Positions 1-11,090 of a stretch of DNA of 64,000 nt are shown here, piece by piece. The position numbers were made by a program, and so were the translations under genes. The stretch comes from Agrypnia vestita (Eukaryota; Arthropoda; Insecta; Trichoptera; Phryganeidae): contig JADDOH010010024.1 in NCBI GenBank assembly GCA_016648135.1, forward strand, positions 81,000 to 144,999, given 5' to 3'. The notes under the pieces were generated by a model, which saw nothing but the letters and a program-made list of their open reading frames with translations, was not told where the DNA came from and did not search any database. Every line of letters starts with the position of its first letter. The stretch's first letter is position 1.

Positions 1-455
1 CGCATCTTCTATTGTGCATTGACGACGGAACAATAACCCATCTCACAAAACCCTTTGTCATTTATTTTTTCAAATTATGTAATACATAAAAACACAACTA
101 ACATTTCTATTCCAAACAGTTCGAACATTTAAAATTTTAAATAATATCAGCAAGTTCTTACTCACATAAATAATTTTTAAAAAATAACTTTCTTAAAACT
201 TTAAAACTTTTATTCTTGTTTTCAATTTGAAACTCGACAACATATATCGAAGTATTGTGCATCGGGCTTTCTTGACTAAAGTTTGTATAGGAAAAAGAAA
301 AATGGGGTTTTTCCATTTTTCCTGGTAATTTTTCTTTTCATAAAAACCTTCCTCGGATAAATATATTTGAAAATTTTTTTTATCCGAATTGGTCCAGCCG
401 TTCTCGAGTTATGCGCTTTGCAACACATTTAGCGATTCATTTTAATTTATATAGA
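1..455 (-). mobile_element. Helitron-like 5' terminus, cut by window edge
   Basis: Read on the minus strand, the segment starts with TC at 455, preceded by A, as expected for a Helitron inserted between A and T. It opens TCTATATAAATTAAAATG and continues with a stretch reading CGAGAACGGCTGG, the kind of 5' end seen in many insect Helitrons. The other end lies outside the window and no helicase coding is visible. An RTE 3' end is the alternative reading. Confidence 0.45.
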
Positions 456-1138
456 TAGAAATTATATATTATAAAAATTATATTTCATTCACCTACATGT
501 TTCCATAATATTTCTCAAGCATCAAGTCACTTAAATTAACAAAAATTGCTAATTAATAAGAAAGAGGAAATAATTATCGCAATAAATAAAATGTTTTGAT
601 TTCTGTGTCCGGAAAAACATTAAATATTAATATCCCTCAAACGATACCCATTTGAGCTACAATATACTTGATTTCTCAAAACAATAACTAACTACGCAAA
701 TAATAATTATTGAATTAGATTCCTTTAATTTTATATTGGTAGGCTGGATTTTCGGGGAGAGGGGAGTGATATCTTTTTACAACTCGGAATTAAAAGTATT
801 AAATTTAATTTATTGAAGCGAGGGCGGACACTGTCAAGACAAAGAGCATGCTAATAACAACTGAAATGAGAACTTTGTGTGCTATTGCTGGGAAGACTCT
901 GCATGATCGCGTGAGGAATACAGTAATCCGGGAAGTCTGAGAGGTTCAAGAGTGGTCAGTTGGGGGCGACAGCATTGACGATACTTGTACCAACACATAC
1001 AAAAAATGAGTACAACAAGATTTACCACACATAGCTCTGCATGGTGTACGTGGATGTGGAATTCAGCATCACAAAAGAAAGCTCCTTCATCAAGCATCAC
1101 AAAAACAGACTCTTGAGTCTAAAAAACGTTGAAGAAGA
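456..1138. other. AT-rich stretch, nothing recognised
   Basis: No coding, RNA or paired-repeat structure was found. Short open frames here have no recognisable motif. Confidence 0.5.
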
Positions 1139-1625
1139 AGAAATTTAATTTGGAGAGTATTATATTTATACCTGGGGAAGGAATTGCTGAAAATGGGAAA
1201 TGACTACTATGTTTCCAGCAATGTTCTAAATAAGTATGTATGCAAAATTGGGTCAGATCTGTCAAACAGTATTGACTTTTAAAGAGAATATATCGGAGGG
1301 GGGATAGAGGAGTAAAGCGGGGGAGGAGAAGAAACAACGACTTTACTTTCTGCAGGGTCCTAATTATAATAATTAATTATTTGGGTAAAGTGAGATAGAA
1401 AAAATATCGAGGGAGGAAGTGGGATAAATGGAAGGGAGTATGCATTAATTTGAGTATGAAGCTATAAGGAGGGGGAGTTAGGCAAGGAAGGGGAAAGGAA
1501 ATGATGCCTACATTTTCTGCCGGTTTCTATAAACGTCCTAAACGGTATTTTAAATAGAAAATATACCGTGGGAGAACTTGTGGTAAAGGGGGAGGAGGGA
1601 AATCTGGCCTGTATTTTCCACATTT
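1139..1625 (-). repeat. Degenerate purine-rich ~130-bp units (family P)
   Basis: Blocks of GGGAGGGG-type sequence alternate with a conserved part resembling GTATGCAAAATTGGGTC and a TCAAACNGTA motif. At least three decayed units are present. The same unit occurs at 37,530-37,850 and 60,663-60,965, and in reverse complement at 41,773-41,990, where it follows a Helitron-like 5' end. It is probably the tandem-rich 5' part of that element. Confidence 0.55.
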
Positions 1626-1925
1626 CAAAACCAAAATTTTAATCATTTCATTTATTGTCTTGCTATATTATTGACACCGTTCAGCTATCCAATAGAAGCT
1701 AAAGCAATTTTTTTTAATACTCAAAAATTAACCAAATCATCCATCTAAATAACACAGTAAAAGTGTTAATAGTAATTTGAATATTATAAATAACCAGGTC
1801 CTTTTTACAAATAGTTATCTTTTAAATTTGTTTTCATGTTAATAGATACTTCATTATTATTCATTTCCCATTTTTTACTGTCTATACTTGGATTTTTTAT
1901 TTTTTATTTGTTAGTATACAATTGT

Positions 1926-1933
1926 ATCCTGAC
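1926..1933. repeat. 8-bp target-site duplication (left), hAT composite
   Basis: ATCCTGAC here is repeated exactly at 6,509-6,516, bracketing terminal inverted repeats. Confidence 0.85.
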
Positions 1934-2351
1934 AAGGGAATGCAATCCCAAGTCAGGATTGGCCTTTCAGGATCCCTCGAGATTAGAATTTCCAATCCCG
2001 CAGGATCCCTAGGGATCGGGATCCCGAATACTTTTGTTTTTTTCTTGTTTATAGAGCTGAATAGCAATTAATGACAACACCTTGCATTTTTATATCAGCA
2101 ATTTCAATAAAATATTCATTATTAATCATCGCATTAACATTTTTGTAGGTGTTTTTCCAGGCATCATTCAGTCAATGTTAGTAGTAGTTTTTATTATTAT
2201 GTTAGGTTGATAAAATAAAGCAAATATTATTCAAAGCTATTTTTATTATTTGAATGTGACATGAATATAAGTTTTACGTAATTACTAAAAGCTCCATAGA
2301 CATACACAATTAAACATACAAAACATAAAAAAATTAAATCATACACTTAAT

Positions 2352-2483
2352 TTATGGCTGATTTTGAAAATGGCTTCGTAAGAAGCTAAGCATGTCGATT
2401 ATTTTATCTAGGTGGTATCTTATTTCAAATGCTAGATACCCAGCAGCTGAAAATGTCCTTTTGGACTCAAAGCTGGTGGGGAC
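2352..2483 (-). pseudogene. hAT transposase C-terminal (dimerisation) fragment
   Basis: One open stretch on the minus strand ends at a stop (TTA on plus, 2,352-2,354). It contains VPTSFESKRTFSAAG, then an Arg/Leu-rich helix and SFLRSHF. This matches the C-terminal hAT dimerisation motif (S-E-R-x-FS-x-AG). It belongs to the surrounding element and is cut upstream by the LINE insertion. The E of the usual SER triplet reads as K here. Confidence 0.7.
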
Positions 2484-2502
2484 CAATGAAAATAAACAAT
2501 AT

Positions 2503-2537
2503 TATTATTATTATTATTGATAATGATAATAATAATG
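2503..2537. repeat. ATT-type microsatellite tail of LINE
   Basis: ATT and AAT triplets adjoin the LINE 3' end, as CR1-type elements often end in short tandem repeats instead of poly(A). Confidence 0.6.
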
Positions 2538-2680
2538 GCAGGCAGCTTAAGCTGATAGGTCCATATCACTGTCTCTCATTTGAATATCCAGCCTATTCTT
2601 AAATTGGTTGACACTGGCTGCAGACACAACGCCCTCAGGCAAACTGTTCCACATATTGACCACCAAGAACCGAGACTTTT

Positions 2681-2898
2681 CAATTCAATTTCAATTTCAA
2701 TTTTTCAATTTTTATTTATTACATAATATGTACATTACAAACATTCTGTTCAATGCATACATATTATTAACTTACATCTAAAAATATACATATACACATA
2801 TACATACACATCCATATACACATATACATAAACACACATGTATACATACATACACATATACATATACATACATACATACACACACATATACATATTGT
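2681..2898. repeat. Simple repeats (TTTCAA)n and (CATA/CACA)n
   Basis: A TTTCAA run (about 2,681-2,717) and an ACATAT/CATACA array (about 2,757-2,898) sit inside the LINE reading frame, separating the last coding piece from the rest. They have expanded after the element died or mark a second insertion. Confidence 0.75.
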
Positions 2899-4109
2899 GT
2901 ATTAAAATACTAATTTATTATTAAACAATTATTCTTGTTCAACTTCAGGTGATGTCCTCGAAGGCCCACATTAGTGTTTAATGCAAACATATCTGTCATA
3001 TTAGGAATATTGTAGTAGCCCTATAGAATCTTCAATGTCTCGATGAGGTCACCTCTTGCTCGTCGCTCCTGAAGAGTGGGCAGTTTCAATACTCTCAGCC
3101 TTTCCACGTATTCCAGGTTTTTAAGACCCAAGGGCAATTTTGTGGCTCGTCTCTGAACATTTTCCAGTAAAATTATATCTTTAGCAAAACATGGATTCCA
3201 GATCTGAGAGGCATATTCGAGGAGAGGCCTCACATATGTCTTATAAATAGTTGTGAATAGCGGTACTGTCAGATGTTGGAATGATCTTCTCACGAAATAC
3301 AAAATAAAGTTAGCTTTCTTAACCACACTCGCTATGTGCTCACACCATTTAAAGTCCTTGGTAATAGTAACACCCAGATCTTTCTGCGAGACCACTGACT
3401 TAAACAGGCTTTCGTTTAAGTATACTAAATATTTGTGTTATTCTTGCCGACATGGAGAACACAACATTTGTCAACATTAAGACATATGAGCCACTGCTTT
3501 GTCCACTCCGATAATTGATTTAAGTCTCTCTGTAACACCTCATGGTTAGTAAGGGGGTTACCGAAATATTTTGTGTCATCGGCAAAGAAACTCACAGTGG
3601 ACTGGACAGCAGCACGAAGATCCAAAATGTACAAAATAAAGAGAATCGGTCCCAGCACACTCCCCTGTGGAACTCCACTTAAAACCACTTGCGGTGCAGG
3701 TAGAGAGCCACCCACTCGGACAGCAAAGGAGTGCTCAGTCAAAAAGCTTCTAATCCATTGAAGTAGTGAACCACGGATTCTTAGATGTTCTAACTTAGCG
3801 ATTAATCTATTAAGTGGGATTCTGTCGAAAGCCTTTTCAAAATCTAGGTAAAATATGTCTATAGGTTCGTGGCTATCAAAACTAGTGGTCCACCTTTCTA
3901 GACAAGTGAGAAGATTAGTCACAGTGGAACGTCCAGGCACAAATCTGTGCTGATCCAACTCTACAATGCCGTTGTCTTCCATAAATCACTCCATTACCTT
4001 ACACAGAACTGAAGTTAAGCTTATAGCTAATATTGTAGACGAATTCTAAATATAGGCCTCTACTTCCCCTAAATTCGTAGAGATTCATCTCTTTTTTTAT
4101 GAAAATTTT

Positions 4110-4120
4110 CAATCTGTCTG
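4110..4120. repeat. 11-bp target-site duplication (left), RTE-like LINE
   Basis: CAATCTGTCTG here is repeated at 6,357-6,367, directly after the LINE tail. Confidence 0.85.
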
Positions 4121-6356
4121 GAGAACTGTACCGGCTCCGTCTAGAATCAAAAAAGAGAATCTACAAAAGGACGATTTAAGGGAGAAGTTTGAAAGGAAAA
4201 TTGTTGAAAGGCTGAGTGTAAGGAGGGTGAGTGATCTTAGGATAGATGATGCATGGGATTACTTAAAAAATACCCTTTGCGAGTCAGCGAAGGAAGTCTG
4301 TGGAACAGCTAAGCAGGGAAGGAAGAAAGGGGATGCATGGTGGGATGATGACATAAAGGAATTAGTGAAAGAAAAAAGAAAAGCGTGGCTCCATCTTCTG
4401 ACAGTGAGTGGAGATGAATACGCGGGGGCAAAAGATGTATACAATGCGTGTAAAAAAAGAGTGAAAGCAGGTGTGAAAGAAAGGAAAGAGCGGCTGAAAA
4501 GAGAGGAAGGTTTGAAAATGTCTAAGAATTTTGGGGAAAACATCAAATTTTTCTGGAAGGAGGTGAAAAAATCTCGATGTGGGACGGAAAGCAATAGTAT
4601 GAAAGCTATTAAGTCAGCGAATGGAGAAATGTTAATGGATGAAGATAGAATAAAAGATAGATGGATGAATTATTTCCAGGAAACGTATGAGAGCGAGGAG
4701 GCTGTAATAGAGGAACCCGTCGATATTCTCACGGAGAGAAGTATGAATGACGAAAATGAAGTCAGCGAAATAAGTGTGGAAGAAATAAAGTGTGCAATAA
4801 AGCATATGAAGAATGGTAAGGCTGTGGGGTACGATAACGTTGCTGCCGAATATATCAAGGCTGGTGGCCCATCAGTGATTTCGTGGCTCATACTCTATTT
4901 AATAAATGTTTGAAGGAGAGCCACACCCCTTTGGATTGGAGGAGAGCAGTTATCATGCCTCTCTACAAAGGTAAAGGGTCGAGATTGGAATGCGGGAACT
5001 ACAGGGCAATCAGCCTTTTAAGCTCGGTCGGCAAACTTTATGGAAGAATTTTGATAGAAAGAGTAAGGTCGATGACGAAAGAAAAGGTATGGGACGTGCA
5101 AGGAGCCTTTGTGGGTGGAAGAGGATGCATGGATCAGATATTCTCTCTACGAGTGTTGACGGAAAAGTTTTTAGCGAAAAACCAAAAACTTTTCTGTGCA
5201 TTTGTAGATCTGCAAAAGGCTTATGATAGGGTTATTAGAGGAAGGTTATGGAAGGTACTCTCTGATTACAAGGTGAACAGTAAACTTATAGACGCAGTTG
5301 CATCCCTTTACGAGGGGAGTACTGCGTGTGTAAGAATCAATGGATCTTTCACACCGTGGTTTGATATAACAAAAGGTGTCAAACAGGGTTGTGTAATGTC
5401 TCCATGGCTGTTCAACTTGTATATGGATAATTGTGTGAAAGAACTGGAATGTATGAATATAGGAGCGAAAATGAGTGATTTGATTGTATGCTGTTTACTG
5501 TACGCGGATGATGCGGTATTAATGGCAAATAGCGAACAAGACCTACAAAGTCTAGTTAGCAGGATGTATGATGTATGCAAGGAAAGTGACCTTATTATGA
5601 ATGTAAAGAAGTCAAAAGTAATGGTATTCGAGAAGGAGGAAAGTAAGACAACGTGTGAAATACTAGTAGGCAATGAATGTTTGGAACAAGTAGATGAGTT
5701 TGTGTACTTGGGAAGTATGTTCGATAGAAGAGGGAATGTTGAGAAAGATATAGAGAGGAGAGTGACTGCCGGGAATAGGGTGAACGGTGCTTTGAATGCA
5801 ATAATTTCTAATAGAAATATGTCTACCGAGGCAAAACTGGCGGTACATAATGGAGTTCTGGTACCGACACTAATGTATGGAAGTGAAGCCTGGAGCTGGC
5901 AGAAGAGGAACGAAAGTAGATTGAATGCAGTGGAGATGAGGCCCCTTAGACGTATGTGTGGTAAATCCATGTATGATAGAGTAAAGAATGAAGATATTAG
6001 GAATGAATGTAAAGCTGATCGTAGCATAATACAGAGAATAAAAATAGGGTCGCTCAGGTGGTTTGGGCATGTTGAGCGAATGAATGAGGAAAGAATGGTA
6101 AGAAAGATATATGATGCAAGTGTTGACGGCGCCAGAAAAAGAGAGCGACCACGGAAGACGTGGCATGACCAGATTAACCAGATACTGGAAGATGGTCCTG
6201 TTAGAAGTCTAAACAACCGTCGAGCTTGCATGCGAAGATGTATGAATGTAGACGAAGCGAAAGTTGTATGTCAGGACAGAAGAGTATGGCGCTCTATCCT
6301 CTCTGCCTACCCCCTCGGGGAAACGACGTGATGGTAAGTAAGTAAGTAAGTAAGTC
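4121..6356 (+). mobile_element. RTE-like LINE, 5'-truncated, recent
   Basis: The element is bracketed by an exact 11-bp duplication and ends in a tetranucleotide tail (GTAA)n at 6,334-6,355, as RTE-type LINEs do. The reading frame is open from the truncated 5' edge except for one frameshift near 4,880. A second copy lies at 27,893-28,706 and a tail-only copy at 49,969-50,005. The apurinic endonuclease domain is lost by 5' truncation. Confidence 0.85.
4124..6331 (+). pseudogene. RTE-like reverse transcriptase, single frameshift
   Basis: The first frame (to 4,913) is the linker before the RT, with KHMKNGKAVGYD. The frame then shifts by one base near 4,880 and continues from about 4,883 to the stop at 6,331. 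In the second part (482 codons): NYRAISLLS at residues 39-47, FVDLQKAYD (motif A) at 107-115, KQGCVMSP (motif B) near 167, and YADD (catalytic) at 207-210. The end has DEFVYLGS, YGSEAW, RWFGHVERM and RPRKTWHDQI, the usual C-terminal zone of this group. Aside from the frameshift it could be nearly functional, but without the endonuclease it cannot move alone. Confidence 0.85.
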
Positions 6357-6367
6357 CAATCTGTCTG
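6334..6367 (+). repeat. (GTAA)n LINE tail plus right target-site duplication
   Basis: Five GTAA units are followed by the duplicated target CAATCTGTCTG (6,357-6,367). Confidence 0.8.
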
Positions 6368-6508
6368 TATCGGAGAGCATGCAAGGAGGATTGGATTTAT
6401 ATACTTTTAAAGCTTCTTTTAATCCCGATAATCGCGTCCGAATTTTCGGTTCGGGATTGATCCCGTAAAATGCCTCGAGATCTCGCGGGATCAGGATTGC
6501 ATTCCCTA

Positions 6509-6516
6509 ATCCTGAC
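6509..6516. repeat. 8-bp target-site duplication (right), hAT composite
   Basis: ATCCTGAC, identical to 1,926-1,933. Confidence 0.85.
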
Positions 6517-6587
6517 GAAGGGGGGCCATGGGTTCTGAAACATGCTGATATTTTCAATACAAAAGTGGTGAAAACAAAGCTCATTTT

Positions 6588-6785
6588 TACTTCCTTTCTT
6601 TTAACTCGTGGCATCTGCTTGCTTGCTTGACGAAAAAACTTTGGATCGATTTTTAACCCTTTTTCCAATCGAGCTGAAAATTTGCAAGTAGACTCGTGGC
6701 GACGATCAAAAGGATCTCTCAAATTTTCGTTAAAAAAAATAATTATAGTATAATTTTGGATTTTTATAATTTTTAATGGTTTTTT
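6588..6785 (+). repeat. Dispersed repeat Q, copy 1
   Basis: A segment starting CTTTCTTTTAACTCGTGGC and containing GAAAAAACTTTGGATCGAT is repeated with moderate divergence at 34,650-34,848. No coding or terminal repeats are seen. The second copy is followed by a Helitron-like 3' hairpin and ACTAGT. Confidence 0.55.
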
Positions 6786-7870
6786 CATACAAATCAGTAA
6801 GTTGTATGGAGATTCCGACGCATCAAGGCCGTTCAAGTATTACCTAAGCATCAGGGGGTGGGGGGGTCTTTGCTTTGCTTATTTTTGATGACATGGGGGA
6901 CGGGGGGTCTGAATGGCGATTACGTCAGCAATATTTATTTATTTATTCTTCGTATTTTTTTGCAAAATCTAGTAGATTATACACAGAAGTGAGCATACAC
7001 AAAAAGTCAAACATTCATTATCATCGAAGACTTCGAGAGTCGTGGATTCAAGTACCTTGGACTGAGGATTATTAAATTAAATTTTTAAATAGAACAATAT
7101 AAATATGTTAATAATATCATATTTAAATATTACGTTAATGATTGGCTTGAATAAATACTAAATGCGCTTTAATTTCCTATATAGTTTATAAATTGCTTAT
7201 TTCATTGTCAGACTTAATAACTATGGTAGGTACTTGCACATGAATAACAACAAAGAAACTAGAACAGATTTTGTAAAAAATTTACCAATACTTATTACCT
7301 TCGCTGACAATGGGGAAGGGGGGGTAAGATCTTTGCTTACTTTCGCTGACAAAGGGGAGGGGGGGTTAAGAATTACTAAAATTCTGCTTACATAATACTT
7401 GGAACGGCCCCAAAGGGAGTATTGTAAAAACATGTTTTTTATGGGTTACTTTTTTATTAATTATATTAATGTCACCACAAAATTATTTTGCTCTTTTGAA
7501 GACAGAAAATTTATTTTATAAAAAAAACTTAAACCATAAAAACCAAGTTTTTATTATACTCCCTTTCTCATTTGTATTGTTTCCAATTTGATATTCTATC
7601 AACATATTCCTCTTGCTTTAAGTTCATGTGGAAAGTCTATTCCATATATATTATTATCCTTAAAACTTATAGAATATTGAAAACTTAATAATTGGTATAG
7701 GGAGGCACGGCGTCGGCGAAACCGTCTGAGCGGATCCATGGCTTGAGTCAGAGTATTTGGAACAGGTTTCGCGCCTTCTCTACGCGTCGGACTCCTTTCT
7801 CATTTGTATGGTCCAAAGTTTTTTCGACAGACAAGCAGACGCCACGATATAACATATAAGTGGAATGGAA
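6786..7870. other. No gene; G-rich tracts and a short tandem repeat
   Basis: G-rich tracts occur near 6,850-6,912. Between 7,296 and 7,367 a roughly 42-bp unit (CTTTCGCTGACAAAGGGG core) is present twice. Nothing else is recognisable. Confidence 0.5.
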
Positions 7871-8054
7871 GAGTAGCTTGTTGGTCTTGTGGTTAGGACT
7901 CTCGCCTCGTGATCCAAACGTCACTGGTTCGAACCTCACTCCAGGTCAGCAAGTTAGTCCTATTTTCATAGCACAAGCGTTTAGCTTAGTTTGAAAATAG
8001 TAAGAATATTGATGTGACACGTATTCCGTGTTCGCATCTCTATTTAAAAAAAAA
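7871..8054 (+). mobile_element. tRNA-derived SINE
   Basis: The head has a pol III A box (TGGTCTTGTGG, 7,882-7,892) and a canonical B box (GGTTCGAACC, 7,926-7,935) at tRNA-like spacing. It is followed by about 100 bp of unrelated body and an A9 tract (8,046-8,054). This is the head-body-tail layout of a SINE. The head does not fold into a clean cloverleaf, so it is not a tRNA gene. No target-site duplication was seen. Confidence 0.65.
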
Positions 8055-8361
8055 CATTATCTATCTACAATGTTGAGATACATTTTAATGTAATGTAAAT
8101 GCCTATGTAATTCTCTCAAAGGTGAATCATAAAATATACATCTTTCTAATTCTGGGTTACATATTCCATATCTATATCTATAAAATAATAAAAAACAATG
8201 GTAATGAAAACATTTATTTTTGCAAAAAAAATCATTTAAATTAGTAGTATAAAAAAAGACGCACAAAAGTGCGAATACAAAATGTTAACAATAATTAAGT
8301 ATCATGAATAGAATATATACATAGTAGCAAGTACAGAAATGTGTCCAGCCTCAGATCTTGT

Positions 8362-9129
8362 TAAAGCCATGTATTCACTAGGGGACAAATTGTCCCTCAA
8401 CAGCACGCGCGGCATAGAGTCTACGTGACGTTGCAACGTCGTGCACTGTTCCGCGACGTCGCGCACAACATAGCGCGGCATTCCTACGTGCTGTGGCAAC
8501 GTTGCCATGCGCACGGTACCCAAGCGAGCTCACTGCAACATTCCGCGGAGCGTCAGTACCACGTGCTATGTTTACAAGTGAATACGCATGCGCTGCATCT
8601 GTCAAGATGACAATGCGGGGAAACGAAATCGTTCTTGAACTCATCGAGCTGTATCGATCGAAGATCGCATAGAATGTCCGTCCTTCTTCCTCTTTGCAGT
8701 TAATAATTTCGCATTCTCTTCTTTTTTCTCCTCTTACTTTTCGATAAACTCATTAACATAAACAGATACGCGGCTGTCATCATAATCTCATAGGGCGATA
8801 TATTTCCGCGACGTCTGGAAAACAATAATTATTTGCAAAAAGGACCTTGTTTTTAATAATATTCAATTTACTACAGTAAAACCTCGTTAATTTGAAATTG
8901 CGACCCAAAAAAACATTTCGAATTGCGCGGAACCCCGTTTTCGCCAAATGAGATACCGCAGCTGTCATCGTAAAATCATCGGGTGACATTTCCGCGACAA
9001 GATATGCGAGTCCCGGTGTGTACACGTCAAATGACCGCGTCATTGTCCCCGAAACATGAGCGTAGATGTTGATGCGACATGCCGAGCGGAATGTTTCGCG
9101 ATTTGTCCCCTAGTGAATACATGGCTTTA
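8362..9129. mobile_element. CpG-rich inverted-repeat element (29-bp ends)
   Basis: Perfect 29-bp inverted repeats at 8,362-8,390 and 9,101-9,129 share the core ATTCACTAGGGGACAAAT. A flanking TA palindrome fits a TA target. The interior is unusually rich in CG, GACGTC and GCGC motifs for this window and has no coding. It also contains a pogo-type end (8,874 onward). Family unknown. Confidence 0.7.
8874..8960 (+). repeat. pogo/Tigger-type left end (fragment)
   Basis: CAGTAAAACCTCGTTAATTT preceded by TA resembles a pogo-type terminus. The inverted counterpart lies at 11,586. Because this end sits within another element, the two ends need not belong to one insertion. Confidence 0.5.
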
Positions 9130-9459
9130 TCCTCAGAGTTTATTAATCCCTTTTCACTTCAAATTATAAAATAACATGTTTTGACAGGAAAAATAACAAG
9201 TATACCTTTTAGCTGAATGTTTAAAACAGGAAAAATAGTTTGAAAAAACAGGAAAAATAACAAATATACCTTTTAACTGAACTAAAAATACGTTTTTTGT
9301 ATTTCTTATACTTTTTTGGAAAAAAATAAGTAATAGGAAAAAAAATATTTTTTACACAAACTATTTTTGAATTTAAAAATTTATGGGTTTCATTTTATTA
9401 TTATTTTACTATTAGCTAAGAAAAACAAAAACAATTAGTACTTTTATGGTCCTCCTTAA

Positions 9460-9650
9460 TTTTTAACACGGATTCTGTACGTCTTGGTATGGAATTAAAC
9501 AAATTTTGGAATAATCTTCTGAAATTTTCTCATACCACCCATTTTCAATCATTTTGTCGAAGTTTTCTTTTAACAAAGGTTTCAATATGTTTATGTCAAT
9601 GGTTATTTTATGCCACAGGTTCTCTATAGGATTCAGGTCAGGACTGTTTC
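9460..9650 (-). pseudogene. Tc1-like transposase C-terminal relic
   Basis: The minus strand reads PIENLWHKITIDI followed by a Lys/Glu-rich helix and a decayed IPRR-like end. NPIENLWHK is the hallmark just after the last catalytic Asp region of Tc1 transposases. Frameshifts and stops disrupt it. Confidence 0.55.
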
Positions 9651-10037
9651 ACTATGGTGAAAATTTGGTGTATTCCTTAACAAGGCGTACTGAAACAAAA
9701 ATTAAGGAGGACCAACAAAATTATTTTTGTTTTTCTTAGCCAATAGTAAAATAATAATAAAAATAAAACACACAATTTTTTTAATTAAAAAATAGTTGAT
9801 AATGAAAAAAATATTTTTCTACTCATTATTTTTTTTTCAAAAAAGTAAAGAAATGCTAAAAATACCCTCTTAAATATTTGTAGTACATCTAAAAGGTATA
9901 TTTGTTAATTTTCCTGTTTGAACATAGTTACATTATAATTTTAAGTGAAAAGGGATTAATAAACTTTAACAAAATCTGATACATTACAAGAAAACTAATA
10001 TTTTGAGGGTGGACATGTTTCTGTGCTCACTACTGTA

Positions 10038-10460
10038 CATAAAAATATCAGCTTTTAATTAAAACAGTAAGAAATTGTAAATTTATGTAGGTATTTTACG
10101 ATTATGTATTTTTATTAGCTCGAAATGTATGAAGATTTTTTTTACCGGACAATTTTATTTTCAATAAAAGCATTACGTGGTAGAGTTCACAATCAAAAGG
10201 AAAATATTCTTTAATGTAATTGTATATTATTATGTATAGTTGGATGATGGGTGGCTATGGTGCAGGTGGACTTCAGTTTACTAGTTTTGAATAGTTTTTA
10301 TGCTTAGACGTCACTGGGTCATAAGCGACAGCTGGCAGACCACGAACCCACATATGTATTCAGTCTCAACACACAGAATAAATGAAATCATTAATAGACA
10401 CAGCAGATTCTTACTTTATCATGGAAAATATATTATGATATATGAATTATATAATTATTA
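10038..10460. other. No gene recognised
   Basis: AT-rich sequence without motif, repeat partner or coding character. Confidence 0.45.
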
Positions 10461-10471
10461 CAACCATAGCA

Positions 10472-10525
10472 TATAGATGCAAAAGTGCCACTATCCATAT
10501 TGATAGTGGTGCTTTAGCATTTATA
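10472..10525. repeat. 24-bp-arm hairpin flanked by 10-bp direct repeat
   Basis: Arms 10,472-10,495 and 10,502-10,525 pair with four mismatches, two of which would be G-U pairs in RNA; the loop is 6 nt. ACAACCATAG occurs on both sides (about 10,460-10,469 and 10,530-10,539), as if a tiny hairpin element had inserted. A microRNA-type hairpin is a weaker reading. Confidence 0.55.
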
Positions 10526-10674
10526 CAGCACAACCATAGTTGTAAAATATTGATTATTGTTGTTATTCAACAGGTGTAGATGAGGTAGGTTGTAAATTAT
10601 GTAAAATTGAATGATAAATAATTTGACATTTGCAGCCATAAATTTGCCATTACCACAGATGTTTAAGACACACT

Positions 10675-11090
10675 ACACTGTATGGGCCAATAAGCATATT
10701 CTAGTGGAAAGCAAAGTCAGAATACATCTATAAAACATGCATAAGACCTATCATGCCTTACGGTATCAAAGCAAGAGCGGTCATGTGAGATCTAAACACC
10801 TTTCTCACTAACTAACGAACTACCGAGATGTAGACTCTAAGACCCATTGTGGGCAATATCCTCAGAGATAGAGTACCCAATGCGGAAATTCGCAGAACCT
10901 GGGACACAGAAGACATTGTATGATTAATCAGGCAGAGAAGATGTTTCTGGAGGGACCATGTCGAGAAAATGGGCCAGGCAAGACAAGATTTCCCGCCATG
11001 ATGCGCAAGATTCCAGAGATGGAGAGAGAGCTGGACGTCCTCATCACAAGACCAAAACTGACCTGTCAATACAGACCAAGGATCTAATCA
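10675..11090 (+). pseudogene. LINE reverse transcriptase C-terminal relic
   Basis: Broken frames contain YKTCIRPIMPYG, a TLRPIVGNILRDRVPN-like stretch and RRCFWRDHVEKM. These correspond to the post-RT zone of RTE-type LINEs, but the sequence is clearly a different family from the copy at 4,121. Many stops. Confidence 0.6.

Larger units (their letters stand above)
2498..4036 (-). pseudogene. CR1-like LINE reverse transcriptase, broken
   Basis: On the minus strand the order is PISLTSVLCK-like motif (about 4,030), HRFVPGRST, FYLDFEKAFDRI (motif A), GVPQGSVLGPILF (motif B) and SFFADDTK (catalytic FADD) within 3,425-3,982. After a frameshift, 3,021-3,395 has LGVTITKDFKW and YVRPLLEYASQIWNP, typical of the RT C-terminus. 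A last piece with WNSLPEGVV and a stop at 2,547-2,549 follows an intervening simple-repeat block. An in-frame TGA near 3,985 removes a Trp. The 3' end carries an ATT-type tail (2,503-2,537). The 5' endonuclease part is absent. Confidence 0.8.
1934..6508 (-). mobile_element. hAT-type DNA transposon with two nested LINEs
   Basis: The ends are inverted copies: left AAGGGAATGCAATCC at 1,934 and, at the right end, the complement of TAGGGAATGCAATCC ending at 6,508. A perfect 8-bp duplication (ATCCTGAC) lies outside both, the hAT signature. Inner ends carry repeated GGGATC/GATCCC motifs, likely transposase-binding sites. The element keeps its transposase C-terminus (minus strand, 2,352-2,483) and was later hit by a CR1-like LINE (2,498-4,036) and an RTE-like LINE (4,121-6,356). 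The rest of the transposase is missing. Confidence 0.8.
8320..10035 (-). mobile_element. Tc1/mariner-type element, decayed, with nested insertion
   Basis: The right end, read inward, starts CAGTAGTGAGCACAGAAAC and the left end reads CATAGTAGCAAGTACAGAA; TA flanks both (8,318-8,319 and 10,036-10,037). Inner halves also pair (TTTATTAATCCCTTTTCACTT). The left inverted repeat is interrupted by another element (8,362-9,129). A degraded transposase end lies at 9,460-9,650. Confidence 0.65.

Noticed and set aside
5308..6231. 307-codon frame on the minus strand
   Set aside because: It lies wholly opposite the RTE-like reverse transcriptase; the same shadow appears opposite the second copy at 28,091-28,600.
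7871..7943. Functional tRNA gene
   Set aside because: A and B boxes are present but a cloverleaf does not form and a SINE-like body and A tract follow.
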